Shown: positions 18,051-27,657, numbered from the stretch's first letter. The stretch is 61,110 bases of DNA from Paenibacillus campinasensis (GCF_002272015.1 NZ_NPBY01000014.1:1-61110), one strand, 5' to 3'. Translations and numbers: made by a program. The notes: generated from the sequence alone by a model not told the origin.

Positions 18051-18953
18051 TTATTTCCGCTGCTCGGAAAATGCTTCGGCCAGGCTCTTCCAGAACATCT
18101 GCAGCGCCGGTGTTATCAGCTTGTTCCGGTGCCGGACTGCATAGATCTGGCGCTCGGGCACCCACTTCGGAATCGCGCGTGTACACAGCTTGCCTTCCAG
18201 CTGCTCCTCCTGCACGGCGGCCTCTGCAATCATGCCATAGCCCAGGCCATGCTTGACCGCTGCCTTCAGCGCCTCGGTTCCGGACACCTCGAGGGAAATC
18301 TGAAACTTAACGTCGTTGCTGTCCGCCCATCGATCAATCAGCTGCCTGCTGATCGATCCGGGTTCATGCGATACAAACGGATGCTCAGCGAGATCGCCGG
18401 GCAGCAGTTCCCCAGCGGAGGCCAGCGCATGATCCGGGGGAAATATGAGCACAAGATCATCCTTGAGCAAAGGCTTGGACACCAGTTCCGGATCGTCTAC
18501 ACGAGTGTTGGAGATGATTCCGATATCCAGTTCGTACCGTTTCAGTTTATCCAGAATAAAGGGGGCAGGGCGCACGTCGAGCATTACGGTTAACCGGGGA
18601 TTGCTGGCTTTCAGTTGCTTGAGCAGCGGAGGCAGCAGGTAGGTTGCCGGCGTATGGGTGCTGCCTACGGCCAGGACACCAGCCGCTGTTCCCCGGTACA
18701 CGTCCATCGTCGCTTCGGCCTCCGATGACAGGGAGTGGATCTGGGAGGCGTAATGGTAGAAGGCCTGGCCTGCCTCGGTCAGCTTGATGACATGATAGGA
18801 CTTCGTATGGAACAGAGCGATGCCAAGCTCCTCCTGGAGCTTGTTCAAATGAAACGTCACCGTAGGCTGGGTAATCTCGAGCTGCTGTGCTACAAGATAG
18901 AGCTTTTTCAATTGTACGGTCAGCACAAACACTTTCAACTGTTGCAGGTTCAA
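18051..18953 (-). CDS. LysR-family regulator of the adjacent importer operon
   Basis: The 300-residue protein has an N-terminal winged helix (MNLQQLKVFVLTVQLKKLYL, then QPTVTFHLNKLQEELG). A LysR effector domain follows (about 90-295). It is divergent from the importer operon at 19117. The gap contains two palindromes with LysR-type T-N11-A geometry, so it probably regulates that operon and itself. The inducer is unknown. Confidence 0.92.
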   Translation of the reverse strand: MNLQQLKVFVLTVQLKKLYLVAQQLEITQPTVTFHLNKLQEELGIALFHTKSYHVIKLTEAGQAFYHYASQIHSLSSEAEATMDVYRGTAAGVLAVGSTHTPATYLLPPLLKQLKASNPRLTVMLDVRPAPFILDKLKRYELDIGIISNTRVDDPELVSKPLLKDDLVLIFPPDHALASAGELLPGDLAEHPFVSHEPGSISRQLIDRWADSNDVKFQISLEVSGTEALKAAVKHGLGYGMIAEAAVQEEQLEGKLCTRAIPKWVPERQIYAVRHRNKLITPALQMFWKSLAEAFSEQRK

Positions 18954-18979
18954 GAGTCTGCTCTCCTTTCATCATCAAC

Positions 18980-19020
18980 ATTGATACGATCAATCTTACA
19001 TTTCATTTGATAGATGAAAT
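18980..19020. promoter_or_regulatory. Two LysR-type operator palindromes
   Basis: ATTGAT-ACG-ATCAAT (18980-18994) and ATTTCAT-TTGATAG-ATGAAAT (19000-19020) are perfect inverted repeats with T-N11-A spacing. They lie in the region shared by the LysR gene and the importer operon. Confidence 0.65.
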
Positions 19021-19116
19021 TTAATTGTTTGTTAACGCAGCGATAATTTTTTCAAGAAATTGAAGGGTTAAGCTTAAATAGCATTCGAAATGTGATAGGA
19101 ATAATGGGAGGGCGAC

Positions 19117-20229
19117 ATGAACAAGAAATCGGTATTTCGTTATATCAGCACGATGATGCTTATAGCATTGATGCTCATTGTGTCCGCATGCGGACAAAGT
19201 GGCGGCACCGGCTCCGGGGAAGCAAGCCAGGCACTTGGCAGTCAGAATGAAGCGGAAGCACCGCAGGTCGAAGCGGAGGAACCGGCAGGTGCTGACGGTC
19301 CGGGAGAAACGATTTATTTGTACGGCAATGATTTCGTAGATGTCATTGCTCCGAAGTTTATGGAAGAGACCGGTTATAAGATGGAAGCCGTACATTACGG
19401 CGGCGGCGAGGCGCTGGCGAAGATTGAAGCCGAGCAGGGCAATCCGCAGTGGGACGTGCTGATGATGGACGGTCATGGTTCGATCCGCAATCTGGGGGAC
19501 CGGGACTTTCTGATGACAGGCTGGCAGCCGGAAAATCTGGCGAATCTGTCCGAGCAAGGGGCGGCCTATGTGCCCGAGGACCTTGCCTATTATCCGGTCG
19601 GTATTCACGCAGCAGGGCTTATTGCGTATAATACCAACCTCGTAACGGCTGAAGAAGCGCCACAAACATGGGAGGAGTTCTTCGCCTATGAGGGGCCGGT
19701 AGGGCATGCAGATCCGGCGGTTGCAGCGCCTGCGTATCCGCTGGTGTCCGCTTTCTTCGAGAAATGGGGGGTGGCCGAGGCGGAGAAGCTGTATGTAAAT
19801 CGGTTCAGCCAAGGCATGAAGGTATATCCGAAGAACGGCCCGGTGGGCAAAGCGCTGTTAAGCGGAGAGATCGAAGTTGCGGCACTGCAGGAGCATAACG
19901 CTTACGAGCTGAAGTTGGCCGGGGAACCGGTGGAGGTCATTTGGCCTGAAGAAGGCGCGCCGGGAAGTTTGCGCGTGGTGGCAATCAGCCAGCATACACG
20001 TAACCCGGAAGCGGCCAAAGCCTTTGTGGAGTTCATGCTGAAGCCGGAGACACAGCAGATGCTGGCTTCGCTCGATTCGACAGACAGCTTCTTCACACCG
20101 CTGGTAGAAGGGGTGTCTCCTCGAAGCGAGCGCGAGCCAAACGGAAAATTTCTGCTCCCTTCAGCCGCATGGGCTTCCGAGCATGAGGTTGAGATCAAAA
20201 CATGGTTTGCAGATCAAAGCGTGAAGTAA
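19117..20229 (+). CDS. ABC importer lipoprotein, Fe3+/aminoethylphosphonate/polyamine-type
   Basis: The 370-residue protein has a signal peptide with lipobox IVSAC (Cys25), an acidic Glu/Ala-rich linker to about residue 65, and a solute-binding domain of the type found with iron, polyamine and 2-aminoethylphosphonate importers (TIYLYGNDFVDVIAPKF, VLMMDGHGSIRNL, GLIAYNTNLV). The ligand cannot be assigned. It is encoded first in an operon with a fused permease, an ATPase and a phosphoesterase. Confidence 0.88.
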   Translation: MNKKSVFRYISTMMLIALMLIVSACGQSGGTGSGEASQALGSQNEAEAPQVEAEEPAGADGPGETIYLYGNDFVDVIAPKFMEETGYKMEAVHYGGGEALAKIEAEQGNPQWDVLMMDGHGSIRNLGDRDFLMTGWQPENLANLSEQGAAYVPEDLAYYPVGIHAAGLIAYNTNLVTAEEAPQTWEEFFAYEGPVGHADPAVAAPAYPLVSAFFEKWGVAEAEKLYVNRFSQGMKVYPKNGPVGKALLSGEIEVAALQEHNAYELKLAGEPVEVIWPEEGAPGSLRVVAISQHTRNPEAAKAFVEFMLKPETQQMLASLDSTDSFFTPLVEGVSPRSEREPNGKFLLPSAAWASEHEVEIKTWFADQSVK

Positions 20230-20245
20230 AGGCGGGACAACAGCG

Positions 20246-21964
20246 ATGAAAGCTTCGGAAGCTCACTATGGAGGCGGGGTAGCCCTCTTCCTCTTTTTAT
20301 TTATTTTCCTGCCGCTGCTGGCAGTGCTTGTCAATGTAATATTTCCGGGGCTGTTCTTCGGAAATGTCGAGTGGGGCGGCATCGGTCTGATCGGGGAAAT
20401 CTTCCATCGGCCGTTATGGCGGCAATCCTTGCTCAATTCGGTCACGCTTGCGCTCGGGGCGGCAACGCTCGGCACGATCATTGGTGGGGCGCTGGCGACG
20501 ATCCGGTCCAGATGGAGCTTCGGAGCCGCCCGGCTATTGGACATTACAGCCTGGGTGCTGCTCATTGCACCGTCCTTCATGATTGCCCAGGGATGGGTGC
20601 TGTTTGCAAGCGCCGATGGGCTGGTTCACAGCTGGCTCGGCTGGACATGGGTCACCTCGTTTATTTTTCAGCCGACAGGGCTCGTATTTGTAATGGCTCT
20701 CAGCAAATTTCCGCTCGCCTATCTGGCGATTCTGGCAGCAACCGAGTGGAACATTCGCCAGTTCGGTTATGCTGCCAGATTGAACGGGGCGGGGCCATTC
20801 ACCGTATGGCGCACGGTGGAGCTACCGCTGGCGATGCCTTCTTTCGTGGCTGGCTGGACACTCGTCTTTATGGATACCGTCGGCGACTTCGGGCTGCCAG
20901 CCGCGCTGGCAACCGTCTACAGGTTTCCGACCTTGACGTACTCGATATATTCCGCCATCTACCAATCGCCGGTCCGGTTTGATATGGCGGGCGTGCTCGC
21001 CTTCTATCTCGTGCTCATTCTGGCGCTTGCCATGGCGCTGCTGATGCTGACGATGCGCCGCTCGAAGTACGACTTTTTGAATGCGAGAGCGGTCAAGACG
21101 GTTAAGGAGCAACCGAAGCATGCCTGGATCTACAATGTGGCGATTGCGCTGTTTGTTTGTCTTAGCCTCGGTGTTCCGATTGGAACGAGTGCGATTGTAT
21201 CCTTTATGAGACATGCCGGGGGCGGCTTGCGCGTGGAGAATTTTACGCTCGATCATTATCGCCAGTTATTCTCATATACGGCAGGGGATCATCGCCTGCT
21301 GGCATTTCTTGAAGGGATGTACCATTCCCTGCTCGTTGCTGCTGTAGCGGCCGTGCTGAGCATGGTGATCGGCTTCGTGGTGGCGTATGTGCTCGCCTTT
21401 ACCCAGTCGAGGATGAGGCCGATGCTGCAGCTGTTCTCGATTATTTCGCTGGCTGTGCCCGGGGTGGTGCTCGGGATCGGGTATATTTTCATCTGGAATC
21501 AGAAGTGGCTGGAGCCGCTCGGGCTTCATCTGTACGGCAAGCCTTCGCTGCTTGTTATTGCAGGCATTGCCGGGGCGATTCCTTATGCGGTTCGGGTACA
21601 GCTTGGCGCCTTCGGAAATCTGTCGGGAACAATTCTGAAGGCGGCCGCGATTCAGGGGGCAAGCGTATTCGACCGGATGCGGGACATAGTGCTTCCGCTC
21701 GTGCGCCAGTCTCTGCTAATTGCGGGTTTGACGTCGTTTGGCACGAGCGTATTCGATCTGGCCTTGGCCTCGATGCTGAAGCCGCCGAATTTCTCTTTGA
21801 TGCCGCTCGTCATTGACAAGGCTTTTGAATTTTCGAATTATGGCTACGCAACCGCAGCTACCGTAGTGAGCTGCGCCAGTGTAGTGCTGATCATTATGGT
21901 CGTTCAGGCCGCAGGCCGCTGGGTATTCGGGCGGCTGGACCGACAGAGGCAACAGGAAGGATGA
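20246..21964 (+). CDS. Fused two-domain ABC permease
   Basis: The 572-residue protein contains two permease domains of about 270 residues each, with about twelve membrane segments. Each has an EAA loop: AARLNGAGPFTVWRTVELPL in the first half and AAAIQGASVFDRMRDIVLPL in the second. Such fusions are typical of the FbpB/AfuB iron-type and some phosphonate-type importers. It follows the binding protein by 16 bases and overlaps the ATPase gene as ATGA. Confidence 0.92.
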   Translation: MKASEAHYGGGVALFLFLFIFLPLLAVLVNVIFPGLFFGNVEWGGIGLIGEIFHRPLWRQSLLNSVTLALGAATLGTIIGGALATIRSRWSFGAARLLDITAWVLLIAPSFMIAQGWVLFASADGLVHSWLGWTWVTSFIFQPTGLVFVMALSKFPLAYLAILAATEWNIRQFGYAARLNGAGPFTVWRTVELPLAMPSFVAGWTLVFMDTVGDFGLPAALATVYRFPTLTYSIYSAIYQSPVRFDMAGVLAFYLVLILALAMALLMLTMRRSKYDFLNARAVKTVKEQPKHAWIYNVAIALFVCLSLGVPIGTSAIVSFMRHAGGGLRVENFTLDHYRQLFSYTAGDHRLLAFLEGMYHSLLVAAVAAVLSMVIGFVVAYVLAFTQSRMRPMLQLFSIISLAVPGVVLGIGYIFIWNQKWLEPLGLHLYGKPSLLVIAGIAGAIPYAVRVQLGAFGNLSGTILKAAAIQGASVFDRMRDIVLPLVRQSLLIAGLTSFGTSVFDLALASMLKPPNFSLMPLVIDKAFEFSNYGYATAATVVSCASVVLIIMVVQAAGRWVFGRLDRQRQQEG

Positions 21965-23040
21965 AGAGACCGATGATATTGAAAGTGAAGGGTGTTTCCA
22001 AATCATTTGGCGAGCAGCAGGTGCTGAAGCCGATTGCGTTTGAAGTCGCGGAAGGGGAACGGATCTGCATTCTGGGCCCCTCCGGGTGCGGAAAATCCAC
22101 CCTGCTGCAGATGGTGGCCGGATTGCTGCGAATCGATGAAGGGGAGATCGAGATGGACGGCCGGGCCGTGGAACGCGGGCGACTCTACATTCCTCCGGAA
22201 TCCCGCCCGATCAACATGGTGTTTCAGGATTATGCCCTGTGGCCGCATATGACGGTTCGCCAGAACATCGAGTATGGTATGAAGCGGCGGAAAATGAACG
22301 GTCAGCACCGGGAACGGACGCTGCAGCGGCTGCAATCGCTGCTCAAACTGGATGGCCTGCTGGATCGGCTGCCGGCCCAGCTGTCCGGGGGGCAGCAGCA
22401 GCGGGTGGGCATTGCCCGTGCGCTGGCAACCGAGCCCAAGCTGCTGCTGATGGATGAGCCGCTGTCCAATCTGGACGTCAAGCTCAGAACCGACATGCGG
22501 GGTGAACTGGCACGTCTGCTCGAAGATTTGGCGATCGCCTCCCTGTATGTCACCCATGACCGGATGGAGGCTTTCACGGTCGCCCACCGGATTCTCGTGC
22601 TTCGCGAGGGGCGAATCGACCAGATCGGGAAGCCGCAGGAGCTGTTCGAGCGACCGGCCAGCCCGTGGGTCGCCCAGCTCATGGGCTACCATAACCGGCT
22701 GAATGCCCGGATTGACCCCGGGGCAAAGTCGCATGCGCGGATTGCGGACCGCCCGATTCAGGGACAGCGGATGATAACGTCTGTGCAGGATGGGCCCGCG
22801 GTCATCATGGTCCATCCGGAGGGCATCCGGCTGCACGAGAAGGAAGATGCCGAGGGGAATCTTCTGCCGGTCCTTGTGGCGCAGTCCATCTATGAGGGAA
22901 CCCGGTGGCGAGTGATCGTGCATACCGCTGATCATCAGGCGATCCATCTGTTTCATCATCAGGGAGTTGAACCCGGCAGCGAGGTATGGATCGAGCTGCC
23001 GCCGGAACAAACGATGGTGTATGCGGGGGAGGGATTGTAG
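21961..23040 (+). CDS. ABC importer ATPase
   Basis: The 359-residue ATPase has Walker A GPSGCGKST (about 38-46), Q-loop VFQDYALWPHMTV, signature LSGGQQQRVGIARAL, Walker B LLLMDEPLSNLD and H-loop YVTHDR. A C-terminal TOBE-like regulatory domain follows (about 240-355). It is the only importer in this window with its own ATPase. It is coupled to the permease by a 4-base overlap. Confidence 0.95.
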   Translation: MKRPMILKVKGVSKSFGEQQVLKPIAFEVAEGERICILGPSGCGKSTLLQMVAGLLRIDEGEIEMDGRAVERGRLYIPPESRPINMVFQDYALWPHMTVRQNIEYGMKRRKMNGQHRERTLQRLQSLLKLDGLLDRLPAQLSGGQQQRVGIARALATEPKLLLMDEPLSNLDVKLRTDMRGELARLLEDLAIASLYVTHDRMEAFTVAHRILVLREGRIDQIGKPQELFERPASPWVAQLMGYHNRLNARIDPGAKSHARIADRPIQGQRMITSVQDGPAVIMVHPEGIRLHEKEDAEGNLLPVLVAQSIYEGTRWRVIVHTADHQAIHLFHHQGVEPGSEVWIELPPEQTMVYAGEGL

Positions 23041-23044
23041 TCGG

Positions 23045-23671
23045 ATGGGCAGGCTGCTTGCAGTATCAGATGTGCACGGATACGGAAATTTGCTGGAAGC
23101 CCTGCTGGAGCATGTGAAGTACGATCCGGCCGCAGACCGTCTGTTTCTATTGGGCGATTACGTAAACAAGGGGCCGGACTCGGGCGGCACCCTGGAACTG
23201 GTTGCTGCGCTATGCGCCTCCGGTGCCGTTGCATTGCAAGGGAACAACGAGCGCAAATGGCTTCTCCGGATGCCGGAGCATGCGGTGACCGACGTATCGC
23301 GGGCGGAGAAGTACCTCAAGTGGATCGACAGCATGCCGCTGTGGGCGCAGGATGGCGAATACGTATTTGTCCATGCGGGGCTTCGCCCCGGCATTCCGCT
23401 CTCCTGTCAAACCCCGGAAGATTTGACGACGATTCGCGAGCCCTTCTTCCATGCGCCTGCCATAGGAGGTCATACGATCGTGTTCGGACATACTTCCACC
23501 TGGCGGCTTGGCGCCGATTACGGACAGCTGTGGCGTGGAGAGGGCAAGCTGGGCATCGACACTGGTGCCGGTCATGGGCATTATTTGAGTCTGGTGGATC
23601 TTACGTCAGGCTGGCAGTATGCGATTCATGTGTCGGCAGAGGAGGGCATCCTGCGCAGAAGAATCAGCTGA
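23045..23671 (+). CDS. Metallophosphoesterase (PPP/calcineurin-like)
   Basis: The 208-residue protein has the five-block metallophosphatase signature: SDVHGYGNL near residue 8, LGDYVNKGPDSGG near 35, LQGNNERKWL near 63, FVHAGLRPG near 110 and a final GHTIVFGHTS and IDTGAGHG. It binds two metals and hydrolyses phosphomono- or diesters. The chosen ATG is four bases after the ATPase stop. The location at the end of the importer operon suggests that the transported compound is, or becomes, a phosphate ester (inference). Confidence 0.9.
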   Translation: MGRLLAVSDVHGYGNLLEALLEHVKYDPAADRLFLLGDYVNKGPDSGGTLELVAALCASGAVALQGNNERKWLLRMPEHAVTDVSRAEKYLKWIDSMPLWAQDGEYVFVHAGLRPGIPLSCQTPEDLTTIREPFFHAPAIGGHTIVFGHTSTWRLGADYGQLWRGEGKLGIDTGAGHGHYLSLVDLTSGWQYAIHVSAEEGILRRRIS

Positions 23672-23800
23672 TGAGCGCAAAGGCGACTTATCATCTTCAG
23701 TGAAGCTCCGTTTATTAGATATACAAGGATGACAGAAGGAGCTCATTTCCCGCTTGGAGGGGATGAGGTCCTTTCGTTGTTGGAAAGCGGGAGTTGCAGC

Positions 23801-24628
23801 TTAGAATAGGTTTCCGAAAAAATCCCATCCATTTCCGATGACGGGAGGCCGCGCTGGACCGCCATGCCGGGCTTCTTCCGGCTGCGGGGAGACAGCGGCA
23901 TCGGAGTATGGGGTTCCCTGTGCCTGCTTTTGTTCAAACATCTCTTGCTGCTGCTGCATAAGGCGCTTCTGCTGCTCCAGCATCAGCTGGTGCCAGTCAA
24001 ACGGCTGGATGTGCTCCTGCTCATCCGGGTAGGATACCTCGGCAGTCGGCTGGCTATAAGCCGATGCGGCGGACGGCGGAGCTGCCTCCTGCCGGCTGCA
24101 ATTTGCCGGCGGGCCGATGACGACGGAGCCTTTGATTGGAGCCAGCGCCTCTTGGACTTTGGCTTTATCAAGGCAATAAGTATGGGCGAATACTCCGGGT
24201 GGCGTCAGTCTTAACATATCGGAGGCTCCGATAAATTGCGGGATCGGTGCATCAAATACAGCCAGAAGATGCGTGTTGTCCACCGTAGCCATCTCATAGT
24301 GCCACCAGCCTTGAGGCACATTGACAACCTGACCCGGCTTGATGGAGTACTGAAGCAGCTTTTTGGTAAACGGATTGATCAGCGAAACGTCCGCAGCTCC
24401 GGAGATGCAATATACGATTTCCGAAGCATTCTGGTGGGTATGCGGTTCGATAACGTTACCTCTGCTCAGAAAAATATCCAGCAGAGAAGCATTGCCGAGG
24501 GTATTCAGCTCGTTTACGGAAAGCAGGTTGATATAGTTCCGATTGTCTTTCTTGATAAAGGTGCTCTGGTTTAGATCGAATGAAAATTGAACGTTGGGTG
24601 AGGTGAAATCCATATAGGAAACGGCCAT
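23801..24628 (-). CDS. Cupin-domain protein with Gln-rich tail
   Basis: The 275-residue protein has a cupin barrel at about residues 20-165, with metal-site candidates HTHQNASE (His, His, Glu) and a later His in GWWHYE. A low-complexity tail follows: a Pro/Ala/Ser stretch, then HQLMLEQQKRLMQQQQEMF, and a Gly/Pro-rich end with GWDFFGNLF. The core resembles the oxalate decarboxylase-like cupins; the tail recalls spore-coat or surface proteins. No signal peptide is visible. The function is unassigned. Confidence 0.75.
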   Translation of the reverse strand: MAVSYMDFTSPNVQFSFDLNQSTFIKKDNRNYINLLSVNELNTLGNASLLDIFLSRGNVIEPHTHQNASEIVYCISGAADVSLINPFTKKLLQYSIKPGQVVNVPQGWWHYEMATVDNTHLLAVFDAPIPQFIGASDMLRLTPPGVFAHTYCLDKAKVQEALAPIKGSVVIGPPANCSRQEAAPPSAASAYSQPTAEVSYPDEQEHIQPFDWHQLMLEQQKRLMQQQQEMFEQKQAQGTPYSDAAVSPQPEEARHGGPARPPVIGNGWDFFGNLF

Positions 24629-24673
24629 TTTCGTTTGCCTCCTCTTGGGGTTTTGCTGCAGGCATTAGCCTAT

Positions 24674-24688
24674 GGAATACCGTATTCC
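24674..24688. promoter_or_regulatory. Palindrome upstream of the cupin gene
   Basis: GGAATA-CCG-TATTCC, a perfect 6-base inverted repeat with a 3-base centre, 46 bases before the cupin start. Candidate operator. Confidence 0.35.
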
Positions 24689-24705
24689 GCAGGAAGTCTG
24701 TACGT

Positions 24706-24727
24706 GCGCCTATTTTTAGGCGCTTTT
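24706..24727 (+). terminator. Hairpin with T tract
   Basis: GCGCCTA-TTTT-TAGGCGC followed by TTTT on the plus strand. No plus-strand gene is seen just before it, so it could close an unseen short transcript or act as an attenuator for the small membrane protein downstream. Confidence 0.55.
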
Positions 24728-24846
24728 GCAGGTGAGCCGAAGCCTTGTTGATTTCTTGACTACATTAAAAATCAAACTTCATGGAGGCTCGATACGTTCA
24801 TTAAGTATGTGGGGGGAACCCAGATAACCAAGCTGCCGGAGGAACT

Positions 24847-25071
24847 ATGAATAAAGTTAAATTCATCATCATCATTGTTATAACATTGATCGTGGCCGTC
24901 TTGAGTTTAAGATTAGGCTTTTGGAATTTATACCCGCCTTATCCGGCGACCGGAGCAATAGGTGAACTGCCGAAACCTAAAAAAGCGAATGCTGTTCTCT
25001 ATTTTCTGTCTTCGGGGATTGCTTTCATTGCGCTGATTACCTACTTATACAGACTGTTTAAAAAGGAATAA
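24847..25071 (+). CDS. Small two-helix membrane protein, unknown
   Basis: The 74-residue protein has a membrane helix at about residues 5-24, a Pro-rich loop (LYPPYPATGAIGELPKPKKA) and a second helix at about 50-68, with a basic C-terminus. GGAGG lies four bases before the ATG, supporting real translation. No family was recognised. It stands between the cupin gene and a large AraC regulator. Confidence 0.65.
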   Translation: MNKVKFIIIIVITLIVAVLSLRLGFWNLYPPYPATGAIGELPKPKKANAVLYFLSSGIAFIALITYLYRLFKKE

Positions 25072-25166
25072 TTTCAAGAAGATCCTTTCTTTTCTATGAA
25101 AATTTCGTATCCTTATAGATAACTTTTCATTCCAGAAAAGAGATATAAGGGGACGGTGAGAACGGA

Positions 25167-27437
25167 TTGGGAAAAAATAAAATCAACCTGTTAACAAAGC
25201 TCTTGGTTTCCTATCTGCTTGTGCTGTTGTTTCCTGTAACCATCATTTTGTTCTACTATTATCCTTACTCTGCTGATGTGGTGAAGGAGAAGGAAATGGA
25301 GTGGAACGCCCATATTACCGAGCAGTTTATGACCTCAATGGATGCCTTCACGCGCTATGTTTACAATTTGCCGTTTGAGCTCGTTCAGAACCAGGAGTTC
25401 AAGATGTATCAAACGGAGGACAATGATTATCAGAGAGTGCTTATTGCAAAAGAAATGAAAAAATACAATGCGACCGATGCTTTTATATACAACACCCTGT
25501 TGTATGTAAAAAACACCGGTTATTTGTTCTCCAAAACTGGAAGCGCATACAGTTTGGAGGATATGAGAACGCCCGGCGTGGGCTTTTATTACGAGAGGTG
25601 GCCTTATACGGATGTAGTTAACACGCTGAATACTTTAGAAGCCCCCATCGTTCGGCCTGTGGAAGATGTCATGATTCCCGGCCATAACCGGGTCCGCATG
25701 CTGACCTTCCTGCAACCGCTTCCGGTCGGAGGCGTCAATTCCCCCGGCACCGTCCTCATTATGGTGAAAGAAGATACGATCATCCGCATGATGCGATCGG
25801 TATCTGAAATTTATAAAGGGGACTTTTTCATTTTTGATGCCCAGGGAAAACCGCTTGTTGCTTCCAATGAATCGCTCTACCAAACGTCAGATGATGTGTC
25901 ACAGCTCGTACGCGGAATGGACGACAAGACATCGCTATCTTCTGGCATCCATACGATTAACGGCAGCTCCTACCTTGTCTCCCATACCGTATCCGATAAG
26001 AATGGATGGCGCTATGTCAGTCTGCTCCCGATGACGGATTCACTCCAGGGAATCCGCACCATTCAGCTAAATACCGTGATGCTGGTTGGCGGCATATTGC
26101 TGATTGAAGTCGTGGTGATCTATCTTTCGATCCGCAAAAACTATCATCCGATCAAACGTTTGGTCGATTTTGCAATCCATCTCTTCGCACCTCAGGGAAG
26201 CCAATCGATGAATGAAATTGACACCATACGATACACGTTAAGCGGTCTATCTGCCGCCAACACCCGGCTTGATGAGAAGGTAAAGGGAACGCTGCCCATC
26301 ATGCGGGACAATCTGCTGCAGCAGCTGGTGAATGGGCAATTTCTCTCGTGGGAGGAATTTGTCCGTGAGGGTGAGAGGGTAGGCGTCAGTCTTCACGGCC
26401 CGGAGATTTCCGTTATTGTCATATCAAGCGAATCTTCAGGGTATGAAGACGCTGCTCTTGAGCACTTCAGGGAGTGGGGGCATTTCCTGCCGCCAGGCGT
26501 TCAAGCCTATCTCTTCAACAGCATTTATGATCACGAGTTCGTGATGCTTTGCTCACATGAGCACGATTTTCCGTTAAAAAAGGTTCTGGCTCAGCTGCAG
26601 CAGCGGATAAAGGAGGAAGCCGGGCTGATAACGCGATTTGGCATTGGCAAGACGGTGGACAGCCTATGTCCGCAAGCGGTACACATCTCTTATCTGCAGG
26701 CACTGCGTACAGCCGAGCACTTGCGGCTGGGCCAATCCCATTCCATCCTCGTCTTTGATGAGATGGAGGAGTCCCAGGCCGTGGCGGTTTCCTACTTTGC
26801 CGATATGCTGCAGTCTCTGGAACTGTCAATTCTGAAAAATGAGGCCGCTATGGTCGAATCAATCATCGAGCGACTTATCGGGCATCTTGGCAGCGACGGT
26901 ATGCCTCCTCATATGATCCGCAGCATCTACCTGAATACGGCAAGCGTAATTTTCAATGGGCTGCTGCGGTTTCGGCATGATGATCAGTCTGTGCTGCGGC
27001 TGACGGAAGCCGCTTTCTCCACCCGATACACGCCGGCGCAGATGTCCAGCATTATCCGGGATAGCAGCGCCAAGCTGTGTGAGATGATCCGCGAAACGCT
27101 GCCGCCCTCGAGATCGGCGGGACGTGAGGATATTCTGGCAGTAGTGGAAGCTAAGGCGATGGATCCCAACTGTTCGCTGCAGCTCATGGCCGACCACTTC
27201 GGGATGTCCGTATCCAATTTCAGCCACCATTTCAAAAAGACAATCGGACAAAATTTCAAGGAATACATTGACCGTCTGCGGATTCAGCACGCCATTCGCC
27301 TGCTCCTTGAAACGGAGGAGACGCTGGACGCGATTGCGATGCAAGCGGGATACAACAACACTTCAAGCTTTATCCGCACCTTTAAAAAAATCGTAGGGGT
27401 TACCCCGGGGCAGTACCGGAGTGCCTGCAAGGGCTAA
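25167..27437 (+). CDS. Membrane-bound AraC-type regulator with extracellular sensor
   Basis: The 756-residue protein has a membrane helix at about 10-32, an extracellular Cache-like sensor (about 33-290), a second helix (about 295-315), a cytoplasmic linker and a C-terminal AraC helix-turn-helix pair (about 660-755; LQLMADHFGMSVSNFSHHF and LDAIAMQAGYNNTSSFIRTF). This layout is common in Paenibacillus beside LplABC-like importers and probably senses an oligosaccharide outside the cell. The start is TTG with GGGGA upstream; no ATG lies near. It should control the importer genes that follow. Confidence 0.9.
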   Translation: MGKNKINLLTKLLVSYLLVLLFPVTIILFYYYPYSADVVKEKEMEWNAHITEQFMTSMDAFTRYVYNLPFELVQNQEFKMYQTEDNDYQRVLIAKEMKKYNATDAFIYNTLLYVKNTGYLFSKTGSAYSLEDMRTPGVGFYYERWPYTDVVNTLNTLEAPIVRPVEDVMIPGHNRVRMLTFLQPLPVGGVNSPGTVLIMVKEDTIIRMMRSVSEIYKGDFFIFDAQGKPLVASNESLYQTSDDVSQLVRGMDDKTSLSSGIHTINGSSYLVSHTVSDKNGWRYVSLLPMTDSLQGIRTIQLNTVMLVGGILLIEVVVIYLSIRKNYHPIKRLVDFAIHLFAPQGSQSMNEIDTIRYTLSGLSAANTRLDEKVKGTLPIMRDNLLQQLVNGQFLSWEEFVREGERVGVSLHGPEISVIVISSESSGYEDAALEHFREWGHFLPPGVQAYLFNSIYDHEFVMLCSHEHDFPLKKVLAQLQQRIKEEAGLITRFGIGKTVDSLCPQAVHISYLQALRTAEHLRLGQSHSILVFDEMEESQAVAVSYFADMLQSLELSILKNEAAMVESIIERLIGHLGSDGMPPHMIRSIYLNTASVIFNGLLRFRHDDQSVLRLTEAAFSTRYTPAQMSSIIRDSSAKLCEMIRETLPPSRSAGREDILAVVEAKAMDPNCSLQLMADHFGMSVSNFSHHFKKTIGQNFKEYIDRLRIQHAIRLLLETEETLDAIAMQAGYNNTSSFIRTFKKIVGVTPGQYRSACKG

Positions 27438-27463
27438 GACAGTTTTTGAATGTCCACAATTTT

Positions 27464-27477
27464 TGAAAGCGCTTTGA
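27464..27477 (+). promoter_or_regulatory. Candidate CcpA cre site
   Basis: TGAAAGCGCTTTGA, with a 10-base perfect palindrome AAAGCGCTTT. It matches the cre consensus except for G in place of the C near the 3' end. It lies 180 bases before the lipoprotein gene. Confidence 0.5.
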
Positions 27478-27657
27478 TATCAGGGGATCTGAAGAGCGCT
27501 TCCTGTTTGTCAGCCTTCGTTTTCAAAAAATGTAAATCGGCAAAAAACTGCCCGTTTACGCCGCATTATACCTCCGATTAGAGTCTAAGGTGCCCTGTAC
27601 AGCAGGGCTGAGGCAGCTAACCTCATCAAAAAAAATCCAAAGGTTGGAGGTTATGGA

